From contig OX457042.1 of NCBI GenBank assembly GCA_949752735.1, forward strand, positions 57,460,156-57,524,155: DNA of 64,000 nt, in the 5' to 3' direction. Position 1 is the stretch's first letter. Each line of letters starts with the position of its first letter. The translations under genes and the position numbers were made by a program. The notes beneath the pieces are model-generated. The model had not been told where the DNA came from and did not search any database. It saw only the letters and a list, made by a program, of their open reading frames with translations. The stretch is from Lumbricus terrestris (taxonomy: Eukaryota > Annelida > Clitellata > Crassiclitellata > Lumbricidae). Below, piece by piece: positions 31,901 through 43,780 of the stretch.

Positions 31901-32787
31901 CTATTTCTCCGTGAAACGGAAGATAGTTAAAACTTGTGTAGTAGTACTCACGAGATTACACACACGCACTATCTCATTCCTTTCGCTATTGTACTGCAGC
32001 TTAGAGGTCGCACTGAACTGTCCCGTATGCTGCTCTTGGATTGTCAAATCCAGAGGATTAAGTTCAGAGTCGAAAAGCTGCAAACCATTGTGCCGATCGC
32101 TTGTCAGAATTCTGCCGTGAATATCTACCAAGCTTACACTAAGCCTTCCCTGAAGTGATGACTTGCACTGGCGTAATATTCTCCCGGTCGTGTTGATCTC
32201 CGTGATCACTAGCTCCGATCCGTTGTAAGAAGCCAACAGAAGATTTCCATCAGATTTCTGAATGGCGTTGATAGCATGTCTGATACTAGAAATACCTGTG
32301 GACAATAGTATTCTGTGCTGCAATGAACCATCCGGATTATATATCTTTACCACGCCAGGAATCGCTCTGCGCTGTCCCGACAGAACTTCAGCTGTGAGCA
32401 GGTCCCCTGAAAAGACTATCAGGTTGCCATTAGAAGAAACGGATATGTTAGAAACCGGCTGCCACAGATGACCAATCCATGGCGATAGGTTAAACTGATG
32501 CTCATCAACTTTCGCAACGAGTGAAACTGAATAGCAATCCGAGTTCTTCTGAAGCACATACACACAATTTGAAGCGCTGCAGCCAACAATCTTCACTGCA
32601 CGAATGCCTGGCAACGCGATGACGTCTTTCACATCTGCCAGATTGTTGCGGTCATAGACAGCGATGCAATATCCATGACCAGGTTGTTTGCAGAGCATGA
32701 ATATTTCATCTCTCATGGTGGCTACTGTGATAACATCAGACTGAAGCGGTGATTGTTGCAAAAGTTCCATTCGAACTCTCTCCTGAG
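31901..32787 (-). CDS. Gene B terminal exon: beta-propeller-like domain
   Basis: A minus-strand exon after the acceptor 'aaaattttcag', phase 1, 887 nt ending in TAG at 31901. The protein begins 'AQERVRMELLQQSPLQSD' and shows blade-like units: 'RDEIFMLCKQPGHGYCIAVY', 'IRAVKIVGCSASNCVYVLQK', 'VSNISVSSNGNLIVFSG', 'VVKIYNPDGSLQHRI', 'GNLLLASYNGSELVITEI' and 'RGRILTSDRHNGLQLFDSEL'-type repeats. It is nearly identical to the gene C exon and distantly related to the gene A exon. The only upstream exon found, the F-box-like one, is truncated (33951-34026), so gene B may be a pseudogene or use another first exon. Confidence 0.7.
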
Positions 32788-33950
32788 CTGAAAATTTTAT
32801 TTTTTTAAAGTTTAAATTGAGCAAATAACGACACGCGATAAACCAACATAGAAGAACGAAAATACACGAAAATTAGCTATGCGTTGGATTACTTTAATGT
32901 CAAACATGAAGTGCCTTGTAGATTGAAGCGTAATTGCCTGAAACGTTGATATGGAAGCATAACGAAAGCTGATTCTAAACACCAAGATGTAGTGCGCCCA
33001 TAGAATGAGAGAATAGCGTGAGGGACTGAATATAATAATAATCATAATCGGAAAAAGTAGGCTAACAATGATGAGTGCATTACTAAGTTAGAGCACTATA
33101 ATTATGTAAAAATTATACGAACGCATACACAAAGACAGTTACGTGTTATATTAATTCTTCTGCCATCAATTATTTTATTATGACTTCTAGTAGCTGGAAC
33201 CAGTGTCAGAATTCTAGGAAAATGACTCTAACCGTTGGTAATAATTATACTGCCATGTGTACTACTTGTGTAGCCTATAATTATTGAGCATGGGATCTCA
33301 AAGGTTCTCTTGATTAACGTGCCGGAGAGTCAGCCGAGAGTTGAAGAGCCTCCTCCACTTTAAGATATTTGTGTATTGTACCAACGATTAGAGTTTGGCT
33401 GATGATAGGAACAGAATTTGTCAGACGTCAATTTATGAGGACTTGGGGTAGCCTATGCAATGCGGAACCTACTATGTCGTTCCAAACAGACAGAGGGTTG
33501 AATCTCACAACCCCCGGCAATTCTCACCCTCGTTAGAACATTGAAATGATGATGTCGACAATGAAGATGTTGGGGATGACAATAAAACTACAAAATGGTC
33601 ATTGTATCTATGTATATCTATGTATATCTATGTATGATGATTGTATTAATGCACGAACGTATGCATGTGCGTCCGCATGCGTATATAACACCGTGTTTGC
33701 ACGTCTGCATATCATGTGTGTGTGTATGTGTGTGCGCACGTGTTCAGACGATTCGTGAAGCCGATGTTTGTGACAAAGGCATGCACACTGGGATGTAGCC
33801 AAGTGTATTTTCAGCACGTGAACTCTCAGGTTCTCATGATAATCGTGCAGTCGAATGGGGTTGGGGTTGTGGGTAGGGGTGAATCCAAGAGCCACCTTGA
33901 TGTTCAGACATTTGTGTATTTGGCAAACGGTTAGAGTTTGTTTAATATTA

Positions 33951-34026
33951 GCTTCATGTCCTTCACTTCCATAACTACGACTTTTACGAGGAGACTCTCA
34001 AGTAGCTCGATCGGTAGATCTTGTAA
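33951..34026 (-). pseudogene. Gene B F-box-like exon, truncated
   Basis: After the acceptor 'gtag' it reads 'LQDLPIELLESLLVKVV' and 'MEVKDMKL', matching the first ~27 residues of the gene C exon. It then breaks directly into intronic sequence that in copy C lies about 180 bp further on. The donor and C-terminal two thirds are deleted. Confidence 0.7.
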
Positions 34027-34032
34027 CTACAG

Positions 34033-34800
34033 ACAGAAAGAAATAAGCTTGAACATTTGCTGAGGCAATTTTCAAAAACTTTTAATAGGAAATCAAATAA
34101 ATGCAAGTGCATTTCTCTCTCAGTCCTAAACCTCAAAGCAATTCAAATAGAAGGTGCATTAATAAATCAAAGTAATTAATTTTGAACAATGGAGAACAAC
34201 TAGACAAAGCATAACAGGAATTATTCATTAGTTCTCGCTTTGGCTACACTGCGCCAAACCAGCAAAAGACGAAGAACTTCCATCAATAATAACATTGAAA
34301 GTCCGGTTATTCATTTGCAAGCTTTATCGCTTGTTATTATTGCCTGACTTGTATGCAAGATCGTTTACACCTAGACCGAAATGGGAGCCAGTGGGTACCG
34401 AGACGGAGACCGAAACAGTGGATTCCAAGAGCTAGATACAAAGTCAGAGACAGTTCGAGTCAGTTCAAGAATCAAGACTAAAGTTATTCGTAGTCCATAA
34501 TAATACGTCCTGCACTCTGGAATAGACAGATGAGGAGATATTCTCTCACACACCCTGGAGACTTTATTTCTGAATATACATGTAGTCTCCGGGGCGAATT
34601 TATTCTGGAACAGAACCGCCGGTGGGAGACTTTTAGGAGGGAGACTCTGTCGTGCGACACCGGGGCGACATTTCCACAAAATGGGGTGAAGGGCCCTTTT
34701 AGCAAAATGGGGGACCATATCCACAAAAGTGTATTTTTATAGTTTTTTTCTCTTATTATCATTTTTGGCAAAATTGAAAACTATCCGGTCTTCAGTGCGT
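34033..34800. mobile_element. Insertion of ~750 bp present only in copy B
   Basis: Copies B and C diverge after the F-box-like acceptor and re-align at 'ttgagcgtat' (B about 34825, C about 39680). The interval has no recognised gene; terminal repeats were not identified. It also contains short frames without domains. Confidence 0.5.
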
Positions 34801-35697
34801 GTACTGAAAAAGTAGGCTACTCAGTTGAGCGTATAAAAGGCTCTCGCCAATTGATCTGTTGATTCTGAACAATTGAGTGCGAATCTGAGGGCGCCAAATG
34901 TAGGTACATATTTTGCATGGGGCGCTAAAATGTATGCTTTGCTTGGGGCGCTATTTTGGACTAAGACCTACCTGCCTGCACTCTGGAATAAATAGACTAT
35001 GAAATATTATTTAGAAATAAATAATAAAAGCAACTCGTAAACTTTTCCCCAGTTTCCCAACCTGCCAGATTATGATAATTACAGTGTAGCCTTTTAGCTA
35101 ACTATTAGTGAGCTATCTATTACAGCGGCACATGACAATTTTAGAGCACAGAAGAGTCTATCGAATAAAATGTAGGACTGAAAAATGTTTGACAGAAAAA
35201 TGGCCTTTTAAAAATAATATTTAAATGTACTTCTATGCAATAAAAGGCCATAATAATTATGACAAGAGAAAATATATATGAACGATATCAGCCGACAAAC
35301 TACACAAATCAAGCAATTCATTGCGATTAGAGCCAAAATTTAATAGGATCTTTGAAGTGAATTTTGAAAATCTTGCTCACCGTTGTGTCATGTCGAAGAT
35401 ATTAATAAACTCCAGTGTTTAACGTCATTTTCAAGGCCAAAGAAAGAAATTCGTTGCCTTCGTAACTTCCAAAGGTGGCTGCACTTCGCCGTCTTTCATT
35501 TACCCCTCTTCATTATCATAAGCATCATTTTCATGTCGACCGCTTTGCCTCACCTTATAAATGTAAGTTGATGGCAAATTTTAGGATGTGGCGATTCTGC
35601 GGGGTTCCTGTTTAGGGCCGCTGTTTTTTTCAAAAGCTGATTAGCGTCACCTTCGTTTACTTAGAGGGCGCCTTTATAGGAATTCTCTCGTTTGGCG

Positions 35698-35715
35698 TTT
35701 GCAGAGAGAGAGAGC

Positions 35716-35809
<94 letters not shown>

Positions 35810-36004
35810 CAGAGAGACAGAGAGACAGAGAGACAGAGAGAGAGAGAGACAGAGACAGGGAGGGAGGGAGGGATGGAGGGAGGGAGGGAGGGAGGGAGGG
35901 AGGGAGGGAGCGAGGGAGGGAGGGAGGGAGGGAGGGAGGGAGGGAGGGAGGGAGGGAGGGAGGGAGGGAGGGAGGGAGGGAAGGAGGGAGGGAGGGAGGG
36001 CGAG
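35698..36004. repeat. (AG)n followed by (GGGA)n microsatellite
   Basis: About 165 bp of AG/ACAG units, then about 140 bp of GGGA units. It separates the two duplicated gene copies B and C. Long Ser/Leu, Pro/Ser or Arg/Glu frames here are artefacts. Confidence 0.95.
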
Positions 36005-37139
36005 TGGAAGGAGCTATCGACTGCGTGAGACGGAAAATAGGACAGAGGTGCAATCATGATGTACATCTGTTATTAACGATATTGCACGACATTGACTGCG
36101 ATTTATCTATATTGTTTACCGAGCAAATAAAATACATGCTCACTGAAATGCACACAATTCGAAAAAAAAGATCAAGGTTACGTGGTCTACCTATAACTAT
36201 TACTTGCAAATATGCATTAAACCAGAATTTATGTATGCGCAACAATGAGTGAGGATTTCAGACAAGAACTACCACGGTCTATGCCTTGTTTTAGGTAGGC
36301 ATAAGCCTTGATCTGTTGATGATCCAAACATCTTGGTATTGAATCCACTGATTCAAATGGGACCCATTAATGCGCCAACTAACTAGATTGTGCTCGCTTC
36401 ATGTGCCAAGAATCATGATCCGATTTAGCATCCACATAGGACAGCCAATAGGTCAGAAAGAACTAACTCACGCCAAAATAAGTAAGTATTACGAAAATGA
36501 CATTACATAACTGGTTCTTATATCATTCTATAACAACGCTCATCGAGGGAATTGTCAGGACTGAGAAACTAAATTGTACATGTGGATTATGTACATTCAG
36601 TGTTCAGTCGTATTTAAAGGCGTAATATTATTTTGAATATAAAACAAAACGTTTCAATATAATTGCTGTGCATGTTATGTTATGATAGTGTCCTCAAACG
36701 ATATTCCTATCTGGCTCGTGCATACTTCGCAATCATCTCATTTGCCAAAATTTAATGTAAGCAAAAGTAAGAGGATTATTTCTTAAATACAACGCAGAAA
36801 ACAATGGAGAACAAAGTGTTCTTTATTCATGTCAATAATAAAAAAGTTACATGTAAACATAAAATAGAATGCGTTGTTCAAAACGATGAGCTAAAATTTT
36901 AGGTAATCGCTAGTACAGGTCTAAGCTTATGACCGCTGGGTAACACGCGATAGATAAGCTTAAACTATTTGAAAGGTCTACAAATTGAAACATTAAATAG
37001 AATTATAGGGCCTTAGCTTTCAACAAGATTAGCTAATGCGGCGGGTAATCGCAAGGATGTCACAAGAATAGTTACACGATATATCGAAACTGGTCAATAA
37101 GGTTACACGTGAGAGCATTGTTGACTTAGCTTAAATGTT

Positions 37140-38026
37140 CTATTCCTCCGTGAAACGGAAGATAGTCAAAACCTGTGTAGTAGTACTCACGAGATTACAT
37201 ACACGTACTATCTCATTCCTCTCGCTATTGTACTGCAGCTTAGAGGTCGCACTGAACTGTCCCGTATACTGCTCTTGGATTGTCAAATCCAGAGGATTAA
37301 GTTCCGAGTCGAAAAGCTGCAGACCATTGTGCCGATCGCTTGTCAGAATTCTGCCGTGAATATCTACCAAGCTTACACTGAGCCTTCCCCGAAGTGTCGA
37401 CTTGCACTGGCGTAATATTCTCCCGGTCGTGTTGATCTCCGTGATCACTAGCTCGGATCCATTGTAAGAAGCCAACAGAAGATTTCCATCAGATTTCTGA
37501 ATGACGTTGATAGTGTGTCTGATACTAGAAATACCTGTGGACAATAGTATTCTATGCTGCAAGGAACCATCCGAATTATATATCTTTACAACGCCAGGAA
37601 TCGACCTGCGCTGTCCTGACAGAATTTCACCTGTAAGCAGGTCCCTTGAAAGAACAATCAGGTTGCCATTAGAAGAAACGGATATGTTAGAAATTGGTTG
37701 CCACAGATGACCAATCCATGGCGATAGGTTAAACTGATGCTCGTCAACTTTCGCAACGAGTGAAACAGAATAGCAATCCGAGTTCTTCTGAAGCACATAC
37801 ACACAGTTTGAAACGCTGCAGCCAACAATCTTCACTGCACGTATGCCTGGCAGCGCGATGACGTCTTTCACATCTGCCAGATTGTTGCGGTCATAGACAG
37901 CGATGCAATATCCATGACCAGGTTGTTTGCAGAGCATGAATATTTCATCTCTCATGGTGGCTACTGTGATGACATCAGACTGAAGTGGTGATTGTTGCAA
38001 AAGTTCCATTCCAGCTTTCTCCTGAG
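37140..38026 (-). CDS. Gene C terminal exon: beta-propeller-like domain
   Basis: Phase-1 exon of 887 nt, the same length as its gene B counterpart. The acceptor lies just before 'AQEKAGMELLQQ', and the stop is at 37140. The protein repeats the gene B blade pattern with few substitutions (for example 'VLSRDLLTGEILSG' against 'VFSGDLLTAEVLSG'). It is uninterrupted. With the phase-0/phase-1 F-box-like exon upstream (39433-39646) it forms a simple two-exon F-box/propeller reading frame. No CARD or TRADD-N-like exon is visible in the 1.4 kb between them, unlike gene A. A substrate-receptor role for an SCF-type ligase would fit but is inference. Confidence 0.75.
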
Positions 38027-38578
38027 CTGAAATTTTTTAAAGCTTATTTTGAGCAAAACGACATGCGATAAACCAACATTGATGAAAAACACACGAAAAT
38101 TAGCTATGCGTTGGATTACTATTTCAAACATAAAGTGCATTGTAGATTGAAACCTAATTGCCTGAAACGTTGATATGGGAGAATAATGGAAGCTGATTCT
38201 AAACACCAAGACGTAGACAGTGCGCCCATAGAATGAGAGAATAGCGAAACGAACTGTCAGCGGAATATGATAATCATAATCGTGATAAGCATTAATTATT
38301 ATGAGTGCATTGCTACGTTAGACCACTGTGGGTAAATTTTATGAATCTCATACACAAAGTTTACTATTCTGCTGCCATTATTATTATTATGACTTCAAGT
38401 AGCTGGAAACAGTGTTAAAATTTTAAGAAAATGACTCTTACCGTTGGTAATAATTATACTGCCATGCGTATCCTATAATTATTGAGCATAGGATCTCAAA
38501 GGTTCTCTTGATTAACGTGCCGGAGAGTCAGCCGAGAGTTGAAGATCCTCCTCGACTTTAAGATATTTGCGTATTGTA

Positions 38579-38858
38579 GGCCTACGTGGTGGCTGATCGG
38601 TAACGCCCTCGCTCACGGAGCGGGCGGTTGAGGTTTGAATCCGGGTAACGACCTTGGGCATGTCGCTTACGCACACGTGCCTCTGTTGCCAAGCAGTAAA
38701 ATTTGGTACCGGCGTAAGCTGGGAAGTAAACGGCAAGTCCTGTGATACACCGGCCCCGTGTCCAGGACCTTGGGATTCGTCCATTGCCTGCTCAAGGGCC
38801 AAGAAAAGGAGATGAGCGTCCCACCAACTATTCGGCCCTCGGATGACTTTACTTTTAC
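38579..38858 (+). repeat. tRNA-derived SINE inserted in copy C
   Basis: The head has 'tggctgatcggtaacgccc' (A-box region) and 'ggtttgaatcc' (B box), followed by a ~180-bp body ending in a T-rich tail 'gactttactttt'. Copy B has the uninterrupted sequence 'tgtattgtaccaacg' at about 33372, so the borders are defined by comparison. Confidence 0.8.
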
Positions 38859-39432
38859 CAACGGTTAGAGTTTGATTGATAATTGGAACAGAGTTTGTCA
38901 GACGTCAATTTATGAGGAGTTTGGGTCTGCATTGTGCAATGAGGACCTCACTATAATTATCGTTCCAAACAGAACCTCACAACCCCCGACAATTCTCACC
39001 TTGGCTGGAACATTGAAATGATGATGTCGACGATGAAGATGATGGAGATGACATTGAAACTACACAATGGTCATTTTATCCATGTATGATGATTGTATTA
39101 ATGCACAAACGTATGCATGCGCGTCTGCAAGTGTATATAACACCGTGTTTGCACGTCTGCATATCACGTGTGTATGCACGTGTTCAGACGATTCATGAAG
39201 CCGATGTTTATGACAAAGGCAAAGTGGCTATATTTAGATATAGCCAAGTGTATTTTCAGCATGTGAACTCTCAGGTTCTCATGATAACAGTGCTTGACAG
39301 TCGATAGGGGTAGAGGTTGTGGGTAGGGGTGAATACGAGTCACCTCGATGTTCAGATATTTGTGTATTGGACAAACGGTTAGACTTTGTTTAATATTAGG
39401 AATAGATTTTGATTATAATTTCATGTACACAC

Positions 39433-39646
39433 CAGTGCCGTCCAGAATTTTGTGGACTTCACTTTGAAAGTTCTTGCTCGTAAGGATGTTGTTCCATTGC
39501 AAGTAGTCACAGTCGGTACTAAGTCGGCTTATCACGAGATCGGCTTTTTCATTCCAGACGCTTTTGACCAGCTTCATCCCCTTCACTTCCATAGCCACGA
39601 CTTTTACGAGGAGACTCTCAAGTAGCTCGATCGGTAGATCTTGCAA
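39433..39646 (-). CDS. Gene C F-box-like exon
   Basis: 214 nt, phase 0 to phase 1, with acceptor 'atgcctgtag' and donor 'cactg|gtgtgt'. The product starts 'LQDLPIELLESLLVKVVAME' and ends 'SEVHKILDGTG'. The opening LP-x-E-L-L-x-x-L-L matches the gene A exon at 9741, which has the same phases, and F-box-like domains in general. The domain is short and the F-box label is inference. Its frame joins the propeller exon at 38026 without a stop. No initiating methionine exon was found to the right. Confidence 0.6.
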
Positions 39647-40668
39647 CTACAGGCATAAAATAAATTACTCTGTTGAGCGTATACAAGGTTCTGGCTAATT
39701 CATCTTTTGATTCTAAGGTGGGCTGAACAATTGAGTGCGAATCTGATGGCGCCAAATGCAGGTATAGGCTATATTTTGCCTGGGCGCCAAATGAATGCTT
39801 TGTCTGGGGCATTAAAATGTATGCTTTGCCTGGGGCGCCAATTGCGCTAAGGCCTCCCCTAACCTGCACTCTGAAATAAATATACTATGAAATATTTTTT
39901 CGGAATAAACAGTAAAATACACTCATAAACTTTTTCCCAGTTTCCCAACCTACCAGATTATGATAACTACAGTCTATTAACGAACATGGCCTATGCCTAT
40001 TAGGCCTACCTAACTATCTATTACACCGGCACCTGACAATTTTATACCACAGAATAGTCTATCGAATAAAGCGTAACACCTGAAGCAGTTTGACCCAAAA
40101 ATGGCCTTATAATAATATTTAAATGCACGTATGCGATCAAAGGCCATAATAATTATGACAAGAGAAAATAAATGAACGATATCAGACGATAAACCACACA
40201 AGTCAAGCAATTTACAGCGATTAGAACCAAATAGGATCTCTGAAGTGAATCTTGATAATCTTGCTCACCGTTGTGTCACTCGATAACGTAAGTTTCACAC
40301 GTTTAGCATTTCCTTCTTGTCGTTCATCTGCTATAAACAGCAAATGCTAGTGTTTCTAAATGCATTAATTTCATAAATTTAATTTAATTACCGTACGAAA
40401 TTTGCCTAAACCTTATTTTAGGCTGCAATATTATTTTTCTTTAAAAAATCTGTCGATCAATATTGCTGATTGTTTTCGCAAATCCAGCTTCCATTCAAGG
40501 AAGAAACATTTTCATCAATCGAAATTCTATTTCAGTATGAATCATGCTCGAATACATGTTCCACGCTCTTGGTCCACGCTCTTGTTCTTGATCTTTGTTT
40601 CCGTCATGTTCCAAGTTTCATGTTCCATGGTCCCTATGTACTGCATAATAATTTAATGATATTATCAG

Positions 40669-40893
40669 GTATTTGGTGCGTTTGCCCTTACGGAGAAAAT
40701 TTCCATGTATACCGCAATGTTTCGTAACTTCATCGTTGCCAACAACATCAACAGCGTGAACCAACCAGACTGGACAATGTTTGAACCTCTAGTGCTAAGA
40801 AATCCTGAGCCACAGAACTTTTTAAAAGAAATTTGTAGAACTGCACAACCAAGACTTCTCGTCGTTTTCAGAAAAATTCCCCAAGAAATGTGA
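40669..40893 (+). CDS. Possible terminal exon, unknown protein
   Basis: After an AG (attatcag) an open frame of 74 codons runs to TGA: 'VFGAFALTEKISMYTAMFR' then 'EPLVLRNPEPQNFLKEIC'. The composition is protein-like and the acceptor plausible, but I recognise no domain and see no partner exon. It is directly followed by a dispersed G/C-run repeat (40907-41277). Confidence 0.3.
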   Translation, partial: VFGAFALTEKISMYTAMFRNFIVANNINSVNQPDWTMFEPLVLRNPEPQNFLKEICRTAQPRLLVVFRKIPQEM

Positions 40894-40906
40894 AATGCCG
40901 CAAGTC

Positions 40907-41277
40907 GGCGCAGTGGCGGCGCCAGGATTTTCGTTTTGGGGGGGGCTGGATTTTCGAAAAATTTTCCGCCGTTTTCAGTCGCCAAAATTTCTGAGGACCT
41001 TTTTAGTCATCGACCAAAATCGGAAGAAATTTATCCATTTCCGCCGTCAAAATTTCTGAGGACCTTCTTTTACTCATTTGATCGAAATCTTCGAAAATGG
41101 CCCCTTTTTCATAATCCGCCGAACTGTCTGGCAAACCTCGTGCGTACCTTTACACTTCTTTTTGGGGGCTAAATGGGGTTAATCGTGGAAATATTTTTTG
41201 CATGGGAGATGGAAGGCCTCTTTTAAGGGGGGGGCTTATCCCCCTCAGGCCCCCCTAGCAACGCCGTTGAGTCGGCG
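40907..41277. repeat. Dispersed 'ggcggcgccaggattt' repeat, copy 1
   Basis: It begins 'agtggcggcgccaggatttt' with a G-run and ends in a C-run and 'ctagcaacgccgttg', giving imperfect inverted ends. A shorter relative lies at 46206-46345. Probably a non-autonomous DNA element. Confidence 0.55.
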
Positions 41278-41289
41278 ACGAAAAAATCT

Positions 41290-43250
41290 GATGACCGTTT
41301 TACTGCTTATTTTTCAATGCACATGTCTTTCTTCTTCAGTGGTGTAAACCGGCCTGCAATTACCTTTTTTCTAATGACTTCCACTGCACATAGCTTCTTT
41401 TACAACTGCACATTTTGCATAGAACTGTACGTTTAAAAAGCCCTGCGGAGTCAGATATTTTATGGGGTGGGGTGGGGGTGTTAACTCCATTTCGAGTGGA
41501 CCCATAAGCAAAGCGATTCAACAGTGTCTTACTGACTAAAGGATTTGAAGGAAGGTCTTATTGCGGGTCCGTGATGGAAAATACATTAGGCTAGACACTA
41601 TGGTTCTTACACACTGTCTTAGTAAAAAAATTAAACCCCAGAAATAAAACCATGTAAAAGTTCAATTAGGCATTTAATGCTCTATTTAATTTTTACATTA
41701 TTTCGTTTCGGGTCTATTCAAACACCTACACAACACCCCTTGGCTACGGCCTTGTTTGTTATTATAGGTCTACATATAAATTCAAATCATTGCCTATGAA
41801 TTTACAATCAGTAAATACGAATTCATTTCCAATATTCTTCTATTAGGCTTGCAAGTGACCTCTATGGACAGTCACCCACTAAACTCCAATGCATGAGCTA
41901 AGCGTCCTCACTATAAACTCCTCGGCAAATAAGTCTAGTCAAAATATCTGATAGGAAGACTAGCATAGGATACCGCGCCATCATCCCCGCTCACACCATA
42001 TAATAGCCTACAACAATAACGACGATTTATATGACGCCAAACTCAGCCATGCCGTTACAAGAGTGCAATAACCTTGCGATTTATGCCTAGGCTAAATTAC
42101 CCTGCATTTTTTAAGTATCTCAAATCCTATTTTTTACCTGTGGCTGGGAGCAGGGACGTCATTTGGGGGGGGCAGGGGGGGGCATTTGCCCCCCCCTGAA
42201 TTTGAGAAAAAAACTATTTTGTATGTGTATATCTGTGCATTTTGTCATTTATGTCAGAACTTTGCACACATGCAGTGGTTTCCTAGAGTGATAGAAACTC
42301 CCAAGAGATTGAATGGATCTCGTTTGCTAAATTTGAAAATAGCTAAAATTGCAGAGCACCCCTAGAGAGGTCAACAGTGTACAAGTCAGGGTCGTAAATC
42401 CAGATGATGAAAGGGATGGAGCTTCCTCCCTATCTATACCGAGGTCCATACGGTACATCTTAAGCCGGCGAAAGGCTGACTTTGACCCTAAATGGAGGGT
42501 CAGCAAGCTAGGCGACTGTCTCGCAGTATGATATACAGGGTGGCTCAAAAAAAATGCCTGGGAGCGCCTCTGAGTAGGTTTCTTGAAGAGGCGCTATATA
42601 AATTCTCGAAATGAATGAATGAAAATGAAACGAATTAACCTACAAAGCTGCATGCATGCGGGATAAGCCCTAGTGAAAAAAATAATGATGTATTTTAGCA
42701 TGGGTTTAAAAGAGTCCACAAAGTTGGCCGATCCAATAGCGAGAGGAAGTATGTTTCATCCCCCGCACACACAGAAACTATAAAGCACAGTAATTAGTGA
42801 ATAAAAACTATATAGACACATGTGAAGTGATCATTGATTTTCATTCTGTTGACTTACAATCTGAGCTTTCGTTCGGATTCTCGTCATTATATGGAGTTCC
42901 TCGTTTCGACATTGCTAACACTATCCTAAAGCAAACCTCGCTTCTTGCCGCAAGTCAGAAGCACCAAAACGACCCGACCCGCAAATGCAGAGCAGATTGA
43001 CAAAGTGTAATTAATTGCGCATGTTACCGTCGCCGAAAAAGGTTATTATAGACTTGGATGTTATCGAATTTCATTAACTAAGACGGTGTAAAGATAGAGA
43101 AACTCTGGAGTTGATTATGACGTCTTGAAACCATAGAGCGATGACGTAGGCCCTAATAGAGTAGACGTGTTGCTATTATAAACGTCGATGTTTTATTGCA
43201 TTGTATTTGCTCATTGCTGAAAAATAATAGGCCTAATGGTCAGATAAGAT
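41290..43250. other. Intergenic region with repeat fragments
   Basis: No gene recognised. It includes a C/G-run repeat end at 42155-42215 ('gggacgtcattt' then 'catttgccccccc') and a retroelement-like tail at 42535-42625 with 'gggagcgcctctgagtagg' and 'gcgctatataaatt' plus GAAT units, matching the tails at 54500 and 58310. Confidence 0.45.
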
Positions 43251-43264
43251 AAGATAAGAACAGC

Positions 43265-43280
43265 AACAATAATAATAATA

Positions 43281-43320
<40 letters not shown>

Positions 43321-43356
43321 TAATAATAGTAACAATAATAATAATAATAATAATGA
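43265..43356. repeat. (AAT)n microsatellite
   Basis: Interrupted AAT/ATA units over about 90 bp. Confidence 0.95.
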
Positions 43357-43780
43357 ATGTATTCAAGCGTAAACGTTCCAGAGGCTACTCTGTCTTCGGA
43401 CAATTTGTTGTAGGCTACTCTTAGGGATTTGAACTCCCTGGGCTAAAAATAACAATAAAGTGATCATCTCATTTATGTCAGCTTTATTTATGCAAGTCTC
43501 TGTGCTTATTTTTGTTCTTTTACTCCATATTTTCGTGGAGAATAAATGTATCTACATAATAGAAACACACTGAACCCAAAACGGTTCGTAACAATATAGC
43601 AATCATCAAATGAAAAATTAGACTGATTGTGAAAAATGCCGTCTGCTACCAAACTGCTTACTATTCATAGCCACTCAGTAAATTAGAGAATAAATTGAAA
43701 ATGCTTCACGAACATCACATAAAATAACTATTAGCAAACCTGGCAGAAGTGATAACTTCGTTGAATATCTGGACAAAGAA

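Larger units (their letters stand above)
30980..35390 (-). repeat. Tandem segmental duplication, copy B
   Basis: Direct-orientation homologue of 36305-40280, including non-coding DNA on both sides of the exons. It starts near 'ccttgatctgttgatgatcc' and runs to 'cttgctcaccgttgtgtca'. Private insertions in B are a ~100-bp inverted-repeat element (31273-31375) and about 750 bp at 34033-34800. B lacks the SINE found in C. Confidence 0.85.
36305..40280 (-). repeat. Tandem segmental duplication, copy C
   Basis: Direct-orientation homologue of 30980-35390 with high identity across exons and introns. Private to C are the tRNA-type SINE at 38579-38858 and the intact F-box-like exon. Confidence 0.85.

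Noticed and set aside
35661..36252. Arg/Glu-, Ser/Leu- and Pro/Ser-rich proteins
   Set aside because: Produced by the AG and GGGA microsatellites; no domain outside the repeats.
38512..38861. 96-aa and 64-aa minus-strand proteins
   Set aside because: They coincide with the SINE inserted in copy C.
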